DNA of 64,000 nucleotides. Origin: Rickettsiales bacterium (GTDB taxonomy: Bacteria > Pseudomonadota > Alphaproteobacteria > Rickettsiales > SXRF01). The translations under genes were made by a program, and so were the position numbers. The notes beneath the pieces are model-generated. The model did no database searches and had not been told where the DNA came from. It saw only the letters and a program-made list of their open reading frames with translations. Positions 37,378 through 46,036 of the stretch are shown here, piece after piece. The stretch is from positions 109,044 through 173,043 of the forward strand of contig JAJTHB010000005.1 in assembly GCA_021299465.1 (NCBI GenBank), read 5' to 3'. The stretch's first letter is position 1; each line of letters starts with the position of its first letter.

Positions 37378-37773
37378 ATGTCGCAAAATTTGAACACTGA
37401 ATTTGAAGTCATGCCTATGCCTAGAAAAGATGCGCCACAACTTTTCGGAGGCAGCTACAGGGTGTATAAATCGCCTAGGGATTATATTGTGGTCAGCGCT
37501 GATTCTGCTTTGAGCGCCCTTCAGCTAAGTGGCCTTGAGTCCGCTTATAAAATAGAACGCGAATCGATGGATAATATTAGTGTGCTATCGGCAGCTTCCT
37601 GGGGGGGGCGTGAATCTGAACCTGCCCAAGTGGTAATGGCAGCAAATGCAGAAATGCCAAAGAGTGAGCCGGCAGATACCGTGCTTCTTGATGTTCCTGA
37701 AAAACCTGATTCCAAGGCTGCATCGGCGGATAGTTTATCCAATGACGATGTTGAGAAGCTTCTTAATAGCTAG
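37378..37773 (+). CDS. Small hydrophilic protein of unknown function
   Basis: 131 residues. The first half is compact (SYRVYKSPRDYIVVSADSAL near 26-45), and the second half is acidic and Ala/Ser/Pro rich, likely disordered, ending in NDDVEKLLNS. The preceding GGGGG is a strong ribosome-binding site. It is 9 nt after the PAS_5 gene. No family recognised. Confidence 0.6.
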   Translation: MSQNLNTEFEVMPMPRKDAPQLFGGSYRVYKSPRDYIVVSADSALSALQLSGLESAYKIERESMDNISVLSAASWGGRESEPAQVVMAANAEMPKSEPADTVLLDVPEKPDSKAASADSLSNDDVEKLLNS

Positions 37774-37876
37774 TAGTTTCTAATTATATATAGCTCTTGC
37801 TTTATCGTTTGGCCCTGTAGCTTTACGAGGCTTGCTATGATAAAAATGGCGCAATCTGATTCATTAGGGAATTTTT

Positions 37877-38905
37877 ATGCGTCATTTCCATTCTTTGGCT
37901 TTGTTTGTCTGTCTGGTTTTTTTGCCTCCAATTGCTAGCGCTGGTAGTAGGGAGCAGATCAGAGTTGTTGGTTCTTCTACAGTCTATCCTTTTGTTACAG
38001 CTGCAGCAGAGCAATTTGGGCAGGCAGGTGAATTCAAAACTCCTATTGTAGAGGCGATGGGTACTGGCGGAGGCATCAAGCTTTTCTGCGAAGGTATTGG
38101 TCTTGATAAAGTGGATATGGCTAATGCATCCAGAAAAATGACCGACTCTGAGCGAGAACAATGTAAAAAAAATGGTGTAACCGAAATCATCGAATTACCG
38201 ATTGGTTATGATGGCATCATTTTGGTTAATCAGAAAGGCTCGTACGACCTCAACCTTAGTAAAAAAGCTATTTTTCTGGCGTTGGCGCGTGAATTACCAG
38301 ATGGTAGCGGGAAGTTAAAAGCAAATTTCTATAAGCGCTGGCGCGAGATTGATCCAGCCTTACCAGATATTCCCATAGAGGTGTATGGGCCACCCCCCAC
38401 CTCCGGAACACGTGATGCCTTTGTAGAGCTGGTAATGGAGAAGGGGTGTGCGCAGATTGATGCATTTACAACATTGTATCCGGATGAAAAAGTGAGAAAA
38501 AAAATGTGCCACCTTATTCGAGAAGATGGCCGTTATATTGAATCAGGCGAGGATGATAATATCATCGTTCAGAAGCTTTCATCGAACAAAGATGCGCTTG
38601 GAATTCTCGGTTATGGCTATTACGAAGAGAATATAGCAAAGGTTCAGGCAGCCAAGATCGACGGCGTATTGCCGGGCTTTGATTCCATAGAAACCGGCGC
38701 CTATAAGGTTTCAAGGAGCCTTTATGTTTATATTAAAAGACAGCATATCCCGTTAGTCCCGGGCATCGCAGCATTTGCAAGAGAAATGGTGAGTGAACAT
38801 GCAAACGGGGCTGAGGGTTATATGACTGCTATTGGCTTGCTTCCAATTTCCACTGATCAAAGGCAGGGTATTCGGGATCTGATTAGAGCATTGCCAGCTA
38901 ATTAG
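37877..38905 (+). CDS. PstS-type periplasmic phosphate-binding protein
   Basis: 342 residues. The signal peptide is cut near ASAGS (about 22). The mature part has RVVGSSTVYPFVTAAAEQF (about 29-47), MGTGGGIKLFCEG near 62 and VYGPPPTSGTRDAFVE near 173, the phosphate-contacting segments of the PstS-like family. It is the substrate-binding half of a phosphate uptake system, or a phosphate sensor; no pstCAB follows. I see no Pho box ahead; TGCTATGAT at 37833-37841 is a possible extended -10. Confidence 0.85.
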   Translation: MRHFHSLALFVCLVFLPPIASAGSREQIRVVGSSTVYPFVTAAAEQFGQAGEFKTPIVEAMGTGGGIKLFCEGIGLDKVDMANASRKMTDSEREQCKKNGVTEIIELPIGYDGIILVNQKGSYDLNLSKKAIFLALARELPDGSGKLKANFYKRWREIDPALPDIPIEVYGPPPTSGTRDAFVELVMEKGCAQIDAFTTLYPDEKVRKKMCHLIREDGRYIESGEDDNIIVQKLSSNKDALGILGYGYYEENIAKVQAAKIDGVLPGFDSIETGAYKVSRSLYVYIKRQHIPLVPGIAAFAREMVSEHANGAEGYMTAIGLLPISTDQRQGIRDLIRALPAN

Positions 38906-39218
38906 TAGAAGGTTCTGGACAAAGGTATGTATCTAAAATTCTTCGCTTAAGCTGATTGATAAGTTTCTTTGGGGCATTGATTGTAAAGTAACGCAGCGTC
39001 AGGTAGCGTTCTGCATCAAGTATTTCTTGAAAGAACCTTCGTTCTTCCTGTGAGCTCAGTAATTCTCCTGTCATTGAATTTTCTTCACGAACAAGCGCTT
39101 TAACATGTTTTATTAGGTATAATTCGTCTGCAGGAGATGCGGGGGCTAGAAGATCATCGTTGTCATTTGATGCAACGGCTAAATAGGCTAAATTGCTAAT
39201 GCAACCTATATGTAGCAT
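38898..39218 (-). CDS. Small protein of unknown function
   Basis: 106 residues with a charged, mostly helical C-terminal half (ILDAERYLTLRYFTINAPKK near 66-85). The end overlaps the PstS-type gene by 8 nt on the other strand. No signal peptide and no family recognised. Confidence 0.5.
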   Translation of the reverse strand: MLHIGCISNLAYLAVASNDNDDLLAPASPADELYLIKHVKALVREENSMTGELLSSQEERRFFQEILDAERYLTLRYFTINAPKKLINQLKRRILDTYLCPEPSTN

Positions 39219-39265
39219 ATAATGATGATACTATAATCTACTGGTAGAGTCAAAAAAAATCTATA

Positions 39266-39296
39266 AACAAAAACCCACCCCGAAACGGGGTGGGTT
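39266..39296 (-). terminator. Rho-independent terminator after the Flp pilin gene
   Basis: An 11-bp perfect stem (AACCCACCCCG with CGGGGTGGGTT, loop AAA) at 39272-39296 is followed on the minus strand by TTTTGTTT. It is 28 nt after the pilin stop. Confidence 0.85.
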
Positions 39297-39324
39297 CATG
39301 CGCTCAAATTAAGTTATGTTATAA

Positions 39325-39486
39325 CTATTCGAGTTCGTCCGAAACGCGACCGAAGGTCGTGGTCAGGCCATCACCCAGTGCGGTCATAGCGCCAATGGCG
39401 GCTACAGAAATAAGTGCAGCGATAAGACCGTATTCAATAGCGGTCGCACCGTTCTCTTCTTTAAAGAGGCGAATCATGGTTTTCAT
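39325..39486 (-). CDS. Flp/Fap-type pilin
   Basis: 53 residues, too short for usual gene-calling limits. The sequence starts MKTMIRLFKEENGATAIEYG and continues with LIAALISVAAIGAMTAL, the class IVb pilin signature. The cleavage site is after the G of NGATAIEYG and the tail is acidic (RVSDELE). The mature pilin is polymerised by the Tad system, which is not in this window. A strong terminator follows. Promoter not clear. Confidence 0.9.
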   Translation of the reverse strand: MKTMIRLFKEENGATAIEYGLIAALISVAAIGAMTALGDGLTTTFGRVSDELE

Positions 39487-39700
39487 AAAAGCTCCAATTT
39501 AACATTTTCAAAAAACGCTGAATCAATCAGCTAGGAGTGACAATATCAAATCATTTATCTTGGCGCAACAAAAAAATTGCTTTTTTATTATTAAAAATCA
39601 AATGGTTTTGATTGGTTTTTATCTAAAATTTTAGATGAGTTTTACTATAATTTTGAGGCTGTTGCTTAATAAATACTGAGCTTTATTGTCACGTGCCTGG

Positions 39701-39877
39701 TTATCCGAGGCCTTCCGCTGCATCATTAATAAATCCTGCTGTGCTATCGCCAATCTCGACCATGCTTGCTATGGCGATGACCGTTATTATGGTTGTAAGG
39801 AGGGCATACTCAATAATTGCGGTACCGGATTCATCAGCCAGCAAATCATGGAATAGAGTTTTATAACGCGCCATCAT
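39701..39877 (-). CDS. Second Flp-type pilin-like protein
   Basis: 58 residues (start 39877; 39874 also possible). DESGTAIIEYALLTTIITVI shows the G-x-A-x2-E-Y class IVb pilin signal, with Ile-Glu-Tyr in place. The hydrophobic helix ends in SMVEIG, and the tail is polar and acidic. It diverges from the first copy in the tail and carries a longer N-terminus. The 214-nt gap between the two is AT-rich, with a TTTTTTATTATTAAAAA tract and no gene. Confidence 0.8.
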   Translation of the reverse strand: MMARYKTLFHDLLADESGTAIIEYALLTTIITVIAIASMVEIGDSTAGFINDAAEGLG

Positions 39878-39996
39878 AAAGGCATTCCTGCTGCGGTTTC
39901 AGCATTTGAGCGCAATAACGATAATAGCATATTTGCATCAAATAGCAGCAGAAAAGTTAAATTATATTAATGCAATTTATGGCGAATTTTATTTAA

Positions 39997-40482
39997 TTAG
40001 TTATTCTTGCGCCATAGCAATTCCAGCTGCTGCAGGCCCAAACGGAATAGGTCGATGGATTTGAGTGTTTCATAAGACCTAAGGTGGGCATTAATCAAGA
40101 AATCCGGTTTTTTGTTATAAATACATATGTCAATTAAAGGAAAAGACAGCCTTTTTTGGTGAAGGGTGGTAATGGCATTTTTGTATTCGGCTTCACGTTC
40201 TTCATTCCATAGGCAATCATCCTGTTTGCCAGATCCATCATGGATACCATCAAGGTTGATGGCCTGAATGCTGGGCGCGCCAAATCGCAGGGTGTGTAAC
40301 CAGCGCAGGTGTATTCCGCACCAGTGCTCTGCAGGAGATATGATCATTCTATCCAGGCATAGGTCAATCGCCTCGATTGTTTCGTGATGCATGCGCTTCT
40401 TGATGAGTTCCGGCGTGCCTCTATCAATAGTTGGTCTTACTGTTTTGGGGCGCCCGCGCTTTGTGGAGAATCGCCTGATCAT
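39997..40482 (-). CDS. Unknown protein at the edge of the accessory region
   Basis: 161 residues from ATG at 40482, which follows the stop of the upstream gene by 4 nt; the longer frame to 40608 lies inside that gene. The N-terminal RRFSTKRGRPKTVRP is basic and could be an AT-hook-like or nuclear-style basic stretch (GRP core). The rest is helical with MHHETIEAIDLCLDRMI near 32. No family recognised. Probably co-transcribed with the gene at 40487. Confidence 0.6.
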   Translation of the reverse strand: MIRRFSTKRGRPKTVRPTIDRGTPELIKKRMHHETIEAIDLCLDRMIISPAEHWCGIHLRWLHTLRFGAPSIQAINLDGIHDGSGKQDDCLWNEEREAEYKNAITTLHQKRLSFPLIDICIYNKKPDFLINAHLRSYETLKSIDLFRLGLQQLELLWRKNN

Positions 40483-40486
40483 TATA

Positions 40487-40978
40487 TTACCATGGCCCTG
40501 CAATAATGATTGCTCGCTCTGGAGTTTCTGCCGTTTGTTTTGGTGTTGGTTTTTTATTTTTTCTCTCGTGGTAACGTTTCCCTGCTCCTGGTGCAGCTCG
40601 CCATGCAACTGGCGATGTGATCGCTTTCTTGGCTTTTTTTCTAACGTAATCTGGATTCATGTCGGCCAGCATACAGACCTCAATAAAATCTTTGTTGTTT
40701 TCGGTTAGCCATCGAGTGGCTTCCGTCTTAAAAAATTGAATTTCAGGGTTGCGTGAGTTGCTTAGCGCATCCATCATTGCTTGTGTTATGACGGCAACCC
40801 AGAGTGCTGTTTCGCCCTTGATAGATGTATAGGGATCATCAAACCAGCTTATGCCTGTTTCTTTTCGGCGCTTTTTGGAATGATGAGGCTTGGGTTTTTT
40901 TTCATTTATCTGCGCTGAGTTCAATCTATCGCTTTTGCAGACTGATTGAAATTCTTGTGTAGATTTGCTCTGTTCCAT
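40487..40978 (-). CDS. Unknown protein, phage-accessory-like
   Basis: 163 residues. It is rich in lysine at both ends. The core SSIKGETALWVAVITQAMMD-like region (near 53-72) and RWLTENNKDFIEVCMLADMN near 88-107 resembles small proteins I associate with prophage and GTA-adjacent genes. I cannot name a family. It is upstream of the gene ending at 39997 on the same strand. Confidence 0.55.
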   Translation of the reverse strand: MEQSKSTQEFQSVCKSDRLNSAQINEKKPKPHHSKKRRKETGISWFDDPYTSIKGETALWVAVITQAMMDALSNSRNPEIQFFKTEATRWLTENNKDFIEVCMLADMNPDYVRKKAKKAITSPVAWRAAPGAGKRYHERKNKKPTPKQTAETPERAIIIAGPW

Positions 40979-41147
40979 TTTGAACCTCTCCCCGTCGGTT
41001 ATCTATTCAGAAATGGGACAATTCTTATTTTTTCTAAGGATTATTATTAGGAATCATCCTAAAAATACTGATATATCCTAAAAATATGAACTGGAAGAGG
41101 AAAATTTATATTTTAATTACAACCCTTAATCTATTGTACGAAATGGA

Positions 41148-41555
41148 TCAATTGACTGAAAAAAACATTTCATTGTCATCGATTTTTTTTGACACGTGAT
41201 AGGGGTCGTTACCATCATGGCTATGATGGCTTTGTTTTTCTTCATTTTTCTTGGGAACTTTCGGTTTCAATTTATCCCTGAAACTGTGTGCATCGGGGTT
41301 TTCTAACATTATTTTATCAACCGAGCAGGCATTAATCGCATCTTCTAATTCCCCGCGGTTATAGGCCGTCAGTGGGTAGCCAATCATCCTTAGCTCTAGC
41401 AGAATGTGAGGTGGCAGCTCAATGCCATTGATATTTTCGTCAATTAAATCAACGGCTTCTGTTCCGTGCAATCGATTTTTGGTTGATTTGATTTCCCCCG
41501 CACACCAGGGTGTCAGGCTACCAAGCATATCGTAAGAGCATTCAGCTGCGCGCAT
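41148..41555 (-). CDS. Unknown protein divergent from the GTA-like cluster
   Basis: 135 residues. A folded N-terminal part (AVDLIDENINGIELPPHILL near 34-53) is followed by a lysine- and histidine-rich tail (KNEEKQSHHSHDGNDPYHV). It is divergent from the first gene of the cluster across 165 nt, and Pho-box-like repeats in that gap point toward this gene. No family recognised. Confidence 0.55.
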   Translation of the reverse strand: MRAAECSYDMLGSLTPWCAGEIKSTKNRLHGTEAVDLIDENINGIELPPHILLELRMIGYPLTAYNRGELEDAINACSVDKIMLENPDAHSFRDKLKPKVPKKNEEKQSHHSHDGNDPYHVSKKIDDNEMFFSVN

Positions 41556-41636
41556 AAAACCTCATATGCTTAATATTCTAGCAGCAGGGCTGATGCTTGG
41601 GGGTTATATCTCGGTGAAGGTGTTCATTAAGGCAGT

Positions 41637-41666
41637 GTGACGGGCATTGTGACGAATTTATGACGC
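41637..41666 (-). promoter_or_regulatory. Three tandem Pho-box-like heptamers at the head of the GTA-like cluster
   Basis: Minus-strand GCGTCAT-AAAT-TCGTCAC (41666-41649), then AATGC and CCGTCAC (41643-41637). The first two units are 11 bp apart and match the PhoB consensus CTGTCAT-AWAW-CTGTCAY at 14 of 18 bases by eye. The site lies between the divergent genes at 41555 (minus) and 41721 (plus). Orientation favours the minus-strand gene, but PhoB can also act on the other side. I see no ideal -10 10 bp away. Confidence 0.45.
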
Positions 41667-41720
41667 CCCCTTCCTGAGCAAAAAAATTTAAAAGATACTA
41701 TAAATATAAGGTGGATTAGT

Positions 41721-42059
41721 ATGCGGGCTCCTCAGCAAGGTCAAATCGGGCGCTTGATGGCGATGGTGCAGCTTGTGACAAATAAGCTGGAAAGAGCCAT
41801 TCAATGCGAACAACAGCTCGATGATGATCCATATATACAGAGGCTTTTTGGTTCACGAAAATCATACTCGGATGTGCTGATTGATCTCTGCGAGATTGTC
41901 ATCAGGCTCGAATCCATGGACAAAAAACAGCAGGCTGAATCACGAACTGCGGATCACTCGTTATCCAATATGGTTGATGAAGATATCAGCCTTGTTAAGC
42001 TCTATATCAATCGCCAGCGAATGCTCAAACAGCGGGCTGAGCATACCGAAATGCCTTAG
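41721..42059 (+). CDS. Small helical protein in the small-terminase position
   Basis: 112 residues, charged and mostly helical (KLERAIQCEQQLDDDPYIQ near 17, then LYINRQRMLKQRAEH at the end). It precedes the large terminase by 30 nt, where a small terminase or GTA gene 1 normally lies. The size fits, but no DNA-binding motif is clear, so this is position-based. Confidence 0.55.
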   Translation: MRAPQQGQIGRLMAMVQLVTNKLERAIQCEQQLDDDPYIQRLFGSRKSYSDVLIDLCEIVIRLESMDKKQQAESRTADHSLSNMVDEDISLVKLYINRQRMLKQRAEHTEMP

Positions 42060-42089
42060 GCGCACGCCTCAAATCAGAAAATCATATCT

Positions 42090-43478
42090 ATGACAGATTG
42101 GTATCGTCAGCTACTGGCGAATGACTTTGCAACTTTCATTGGGAAATCACTATCCACCGTCAATCCATCGGCGCGATATCAGCATAACTGGCATATTGAA
42201 TTAATCGCAGAATATCTTGAAGCTATACGCGCGGGATCAATCAAGCGGCTTGTCATTAATATGCCGCCCAGATCGCTGAAATCGATTTGTGTGAATGTGG
42301 CATGGCCGGCATGGCTTCTAGGGCATGATCCTAAAAGCCGCATCATTACCGCAAGCTACTCATCGGCGCTTGCCATCAAGCATTCGCTTGATTGCCGGCT
42401 GCTGGTTGGATCGCGATGGTATAAGGAGTTATTTCCAGATTTTTCGATTGCCCTTGGCCAAAACCAGAAACATCGTTTCACGACCACCAAACAAGGTTTT
42501 CGCTACGCAACCTCAGTCGGCGGAAGTTTAACCGGCGAGGGCGGCCATGTGCTTATTATTGATGACCCGCTGAACCCAAAGCAGGCGCTCTCAAAACATT
42601 ACCGCGAGCAATGCCAGAACTGGTTTGACCAGACCGCCGCCTCGCGGCTGGATGATAAGAATAAAGGTGTGATCGTTGCAGTGATGCAGCGATTGCATGA
42701 AGAGGATCTGTCCGCTCACCTGCTTGCTAAAGGCGGCTGGGAGCACTTGCTCATACCTGCGATTGCAAAGGAAAAACTATTTTTTCAGCGCGGGGCCTAT
42801 CAGAAGATTATGGAAGAGGGCGATGCGCTTCATGCCGGACGCGAGGATATACGACTCTTGGAAAAAATAAAAAAAGAAATGGGAAGTCATGCCTTCGCAG
42901 CCCAGTATTTGCAGGCGCCGCTTATCAGTTCTCACGGCATGGTAAAACATGACTGGCTTAAGCGATATGCTCATCGTCCTGCGCGCTTTGATCGTATCAT
43001 TCATAGCTGGGATACGGGGATTAAGGGCAGCCTCCGACACGATCCCTCAGCATGCCTTGTCTTTGGGCAGATCGGGCAGGATCATTATTTGTTGAGCTCA
43101 ATTAGTAAGCGCTGCGAATATCCTGATCTGAAGCGGCTTTTTTATGGCCTCGTCGCTCATGAACAGCCAGATGCTGTTTTGGTCGAAGACAAAGCAAGCG
43201 GCCAACAGCTCATTCAGGATGCAAGGCGTGACTTATCGCTTGCAATTATCCCCATTAGACCAGCGATGGATAAGGTAACGCGCTTTTCGGTCGTGACTGC
43301 GATGATCGAGGCGGGCTCGCTATGGCTGCCACGCGAGGCAAGCTGGCTTGCTGATTTTGAAAAAGAACTCTTCTCTTTTCCCTATGGTAAGCATGACGAC
43401 TCAGTGGATGCGCTTAGTCAATATCTTGGCTGGGTACGTCAGGCATCACTTAGAACCTTGAGAATACGTCAGATTTAA
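42090..43478 (+). CDS. Phage/GTA large terminase subunit
   Basis: 462 residues. ATPase: Walker A-like NMPPRSLKS near 59 (deviant, lacking GK), Walker B LIIDDPLNP near 155. Nuclease: Asp in SWDTG near 311, ED near 369 and HDDSVDAL near 439. It cuts and pumps DNA into proheads. The general pattern matches TIGR01630-type phage terminases and GTA gene 2. It is followed by small genes and the portal. Confidence 0.93.
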   Translation: MTDWYRQLLANDFATFIGKSLSTVNPSARYQHNWHIELIAEYLEAIRAGSIKRLVINMPPRSLKSICVNVAWPAWLLGHDPKSRIITASYSSALAIKHSLDCRLLVGSRWYKELFPDFSIALGQNQKHRFTTTKQGFRYATSVGGSLTGEGGHVLIIDDPLNPKQALSKHYREQCQNWFDQTAASRLDDKNKGVIVAVMQRLHEEDLSAHLLAKGGWEHLLIPAIAKEKLFFQRGAYQKIMEEGDALHAGREDIRLLEKIKKEMGSHAFAAQYLQAPLISSHGMVKHDWLKRYAHRPARFDRIIHSWDTGIKGSLRHDPSACLVFGQIGQDHYLLSSISKRCEYPDLKRLFYGLVAHEQPDAVLVEDKASGQQLIQDARRDLSLAIIPIRPAMDKVTRFSVVTAMIEAGSLWLPREASWLADFEKELFSFPYGKHDDSVDALSQYLGWVRQASLRTLRIRQI

Positions 43479-43541
43479 GTTTAACATTAAATTAAATAAT
43501 TTAATGTATGTTACGCTATAATATATTTAAAAGTAAATTTT

Positions 43542-43826
43542 ATGACTCACGACGCAATAAATAACTGGATTGAAAAAGCGAAGCAGGTGGATGATGCCGC
43601 TGCTGCTGAGTCTGGCGTGCGTGTGATTCGTAATCCGAAAGCGCCATCGCGCGGCGCACAGATCATGGAAATCGCCGAAAAGCTTCGCCCGTGGTTTGCC
43701 AAAATGTTTGAGGGTGTGCGCGATGAAAACGGTATGCTGGTTCAACCCGCCCGGGTGCGTGGTATTGCGCTGAATGTCGCGCAGCGTATCGTGCAGGAAG
43801 AAGAGAGGAAGCTTGCCCATGGTTGA
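43542..43826 (+). CDS. Small protein between terminase and portal
   Basis: 94 residues, charged, mostly helical, without recognisable domain (KAPSRGAQIMEIAEKLRPWF near 33-52). CGCTATAAT at 43514-43522 is a possible extended -10. Overlaps the next gene by 8 nt, so translation is coupled. Confidence 0.6.
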   Translation: MTHDAINNWIEKAKQVDDAAAAESGVRVIRNPKAPSRGAQIMEIAEKLRPWFAKMFEGVRDENGMLVQPARVRGIALNVAQRIVQEEERKLAHG

Positions 43827-43983
43827 GATTACCCCCAATCTTCTTGAGAAATATACTGACGATCTTGCACGTACCGAGTTAAGGGGTGCAAGAGCAAAAA
43901 ATTCTGCTTTGGTGGACGAATGCCTTGCAGGTATGTGTAGTGATCTGGCTCGTAAGGCACCCGCTCGCGGCCACTCCAGATAA
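43819..43983 (+). CDS. Very small protein overlapping its upstream neighbour
   Basis: 54 residues from ATG at 43819, preceded by AGAGGA; a longer frame to 43774 overlaps more. It ends with a basic LARKAPARGHSR. It could be a head component or a regulator; no family recognised. Confidence 0.5.
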   Translation: MVEITPNLLEKYTDDLARTELRGARAKNSALVDECLAGMCSDLARKAPARGHSR

Positions 43984-44108
43984 ATTTCATTTTTCCCTTC
44001 AACTTTCCCCTTCCGGTGCATACCGGGTAGGGGTACTTTTATAAATGTAGGCTCGACATAGTCTGACACGGGCCATCTTCATAAACATCTCAAATCTCGG
44101 AGGATTGC

Positions 44109-45365
44109 ATGAGTGCAGCGCAGCACAGCGGCGTGCGTGCCAAAAATTTCTTTGGCCGGTGGTTTGGCTTTGACCGAAAACAGAAAGCCTCCTCCAAGGC
44201 AGGCAGTTTCGCATGGATGGGCACGCAGTCGCTACGCTCTTATATGGTAATGCCCGGGCAAGCAGTATGGATGGACCGCGACTATACGCGCTTCGCCGAC
44301 GAAGCCTATATCAAAAACGTGATCGCCCATCGTTGCATCGGTATGGTCGCGAGCGCCGCAGCATCGGTGAGCCTTGATTTGATGGCAACCAACGCGCGCG
44401 GCCAGCGGCGTGAGCTTACATCTCATCCTCTGCTTGCACTCCTTAAGCAACCAAATCCGGGGCAGGCGATGGGTGATTTCTTCCAGTCGCTTTATTATTA
44501 CAGGCTCATCAGCGGCAATGTGTTCATCCAGGCGATTGCACCCAAGGATTCTCCGCCGACTGAGCTGCATCTGCTGCGGCCGGACCGTATGGCGGTAATC
44601 GCCGGTAAAGGCACAGTGCCAATGGGCTATCGCTATACAGTGGGTGATAAGACGATGGATTTTCCGGTGGATCGCATTACCGGCAGGTCGAGCGTGTTAC
44701 ACCTGAAAAATTTCCATCCGCTGAATGACTGGTATGGACTTTCGCCAATCGAAGCCGCGGCTTACAGCATCGATCAGCATAATAACTCCGCGGCATGGAA
44801 TCAGTCGCTGATGCAAAATGGCGCAAGGCCAAGCGGCGCGCTGGTGGTGCGCGGGGAATCAGGAGGTTCAGCCACGCTCTCGGAAGATCAATATACACGC
44901 ATCAAACTGCAAATTGATGAGCAGTTTAGCGGCGCCGCCAATGCCGGAAGGCCGCTGCTGCTTGAAGGCGGGCTGGACTGGAAGGAAATGAGCTTATCCC
45001 CCAAGGATATGGATTTCATTGAAGCGAAAAACTCTTCCGCGCGCGATATCGCGCTTGCTTTCGGCGTGCCACCGCAGCTGCTCGGCATTCCGGGTGATAA
45101 CCGCTTTGCCAATATGCAAGAGGCAAGGCTTGCTCTGTGGGAGCAAACAGTGATTCCGCTGATGCAGGCGACCGTATCAGCCATCAGTAGCTGGCTTTCG
45201 CCTTATTATGGTAACGGGCTTGAGCTTATTCCTAATACTGACGATGTTTCGGTGCTCGCGCTTCGTAACCAGACGATCTGGGACCGTGTGGAGAAAGCAA
45301 CCTTCCTGACGGAGGACGAAAAACGTGCCGCCGTTGGCTACCCACCGAAAAATCAAACCATCTAA
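44109..45365 (+). CDS. Phage/GTA portal protein (HK97 type)
   Basis: 418 residues. Portal hallmarks: AHRCIGMVASAAASVSLDL near 76-94, HPLLALLKQPNPG near 107, PIEAAAYSIDQHNNSAAWNQ near 217, and MDFIEAKNSSARDIALAFGVP near 302. It forms the dodecameric channel through which the terminase packs DNA. CGGAGG is 7 nt before the ATG. The prohead protease follows 33 nt later. Confidence 0.95.
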   Translation: MSAAQHSGVRAKNFFGRWFGFDRKQKASSKAGSFAWMGTQSLRSYMVMPGQAVWMDRDYTRFADEAYIKNVIAHRCIGMVASAAASVSLDLMATNARGQRRELTSHPLLALLKQPNPGQAMGDFFQSLYYYRLISGNVFIQAIAPKDSPPTELHLLRPDRMAVIAGKGTVPMGYRYTVGDKTMDFPVDRITGRSSVLHLKNFHPLNDWYGLSPIEAAAYSIDQHNNSAAWNQSLMQNGARPSGALVVRGESGGSATLSEDQYTRIKLQIDEQFSGAANAGRPLLLEGGLDWKEMSLSPKDMDFIEAKNSSARDIALAFGVPPQLLGIPGDNRFANMQEARLALWEQTVIPLMQATVSAISSWLSPYYGNGLELIPNTDDVSVLALRNQTIWDRVEKATFLTEDEKRAAVGYPPKNQTI

Positions 45366-45398
45366 TTGATTATACCCCCCACTATATTGGGAGCATCC

Positions 45399-46007
45399 AT
45401 GTTTATTGAGCATAAAATCAGCGCCACCATGCGTGAGCGCAAGGAACTTGGCTTTCCGCTTTTTCTGAAATCACTGGATGAGCAGGGGCGCTTTGCCGGT
45501 TATGCCAGCGTTTTTGATCACGTGGATAACCAGCGTGACCGTGTCGTCAGCGGCGCTTTTTATAAAACGCTGCAAGGGCGCGTCAGTAGCATCAAGCTAC
45601 TGTGGCAACACCAGCAAAGCGAGCCGATCGGTATCTTCGAGCGCATATTCGAAGATGATATCGGGCTTTATGTCGAAGGCCGGTTGCTCCTTTCCGTTCA
45701 GCGCGCGAAAGAAGCTTATGAACTTCTGAAAGAAGGCGCTGTGAGCGGCCTTTCCATCGGCTATTCACCGGTGCGTTACCAGATCGATCCTGAAAGCGGT
45801 ATCCGCACGCTGCTGGAAGTCGATTTATGGGAAATCAGTCTGGTGACCTTTCCAGCCAATAGCGCCGCGCAGGTGACCGTCGTAAAATCTAAACCTAGTT
45901 CTGTGTCGTATGAAGAAGGGGCTGACTACAACGCCTCCATTCGCTGCGGCCATTTCATTGCCCTGTCAAATTCCATCGACCGGGCGATTTTAGCGCTTCA
46001 ACCCTGA
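45399..46007 (+). CDS. Prohead (HK97-type) protease
   Basis: 202 residues from ATG at 45399, preceded by GGGAG; the longer frame to 45366 includes this site and is rejected. FAGYASVFDHVDNQRDRVVS near 30-49, LLWQHQQSEPIG with the catalytic His near 67, and GLSIGYSPV with the catalytic Ser near 119 match the family. It cleaves the capsid delta domain during head maturation. Next is the capsid gene, 29 nt on. Confidence 0.92.
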   Translation: MFIEHKISATMRERKELGFPLFLKSLDEQGRFAGYASVFDHVDNQRDRVVSGAFYKTLQGRVSSIKLLWQHQQSEPIGIFERIFEDDIGLYVEGRLLLSVQRAKEAYELLKEGAVSGLSIGYSPVRYQIDPESGIRTLLEVDLWEISLVTFPANSAAQVTVVKSKPSSVSYEEGADYNASIRCGHFIALSNSIDRAILALQP

Positions 46008-46036
46008 AGCAATCATTCATCACCTAAGAGGAAAAT

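Noticed and set aside
37774..37876. Pho box in front of the PstS-type gene
   Set aside because: No GTCA-type repeat with 11-bp phase is present in the gap, so the gene is not claimed as a PhoB target.
43527..44069. Minus-strand frame of 180 codons between terminase and portal
   Set aside because: Opposite two small coupled plus-strand genes with good ribosome sites; composition looks like a shadow.
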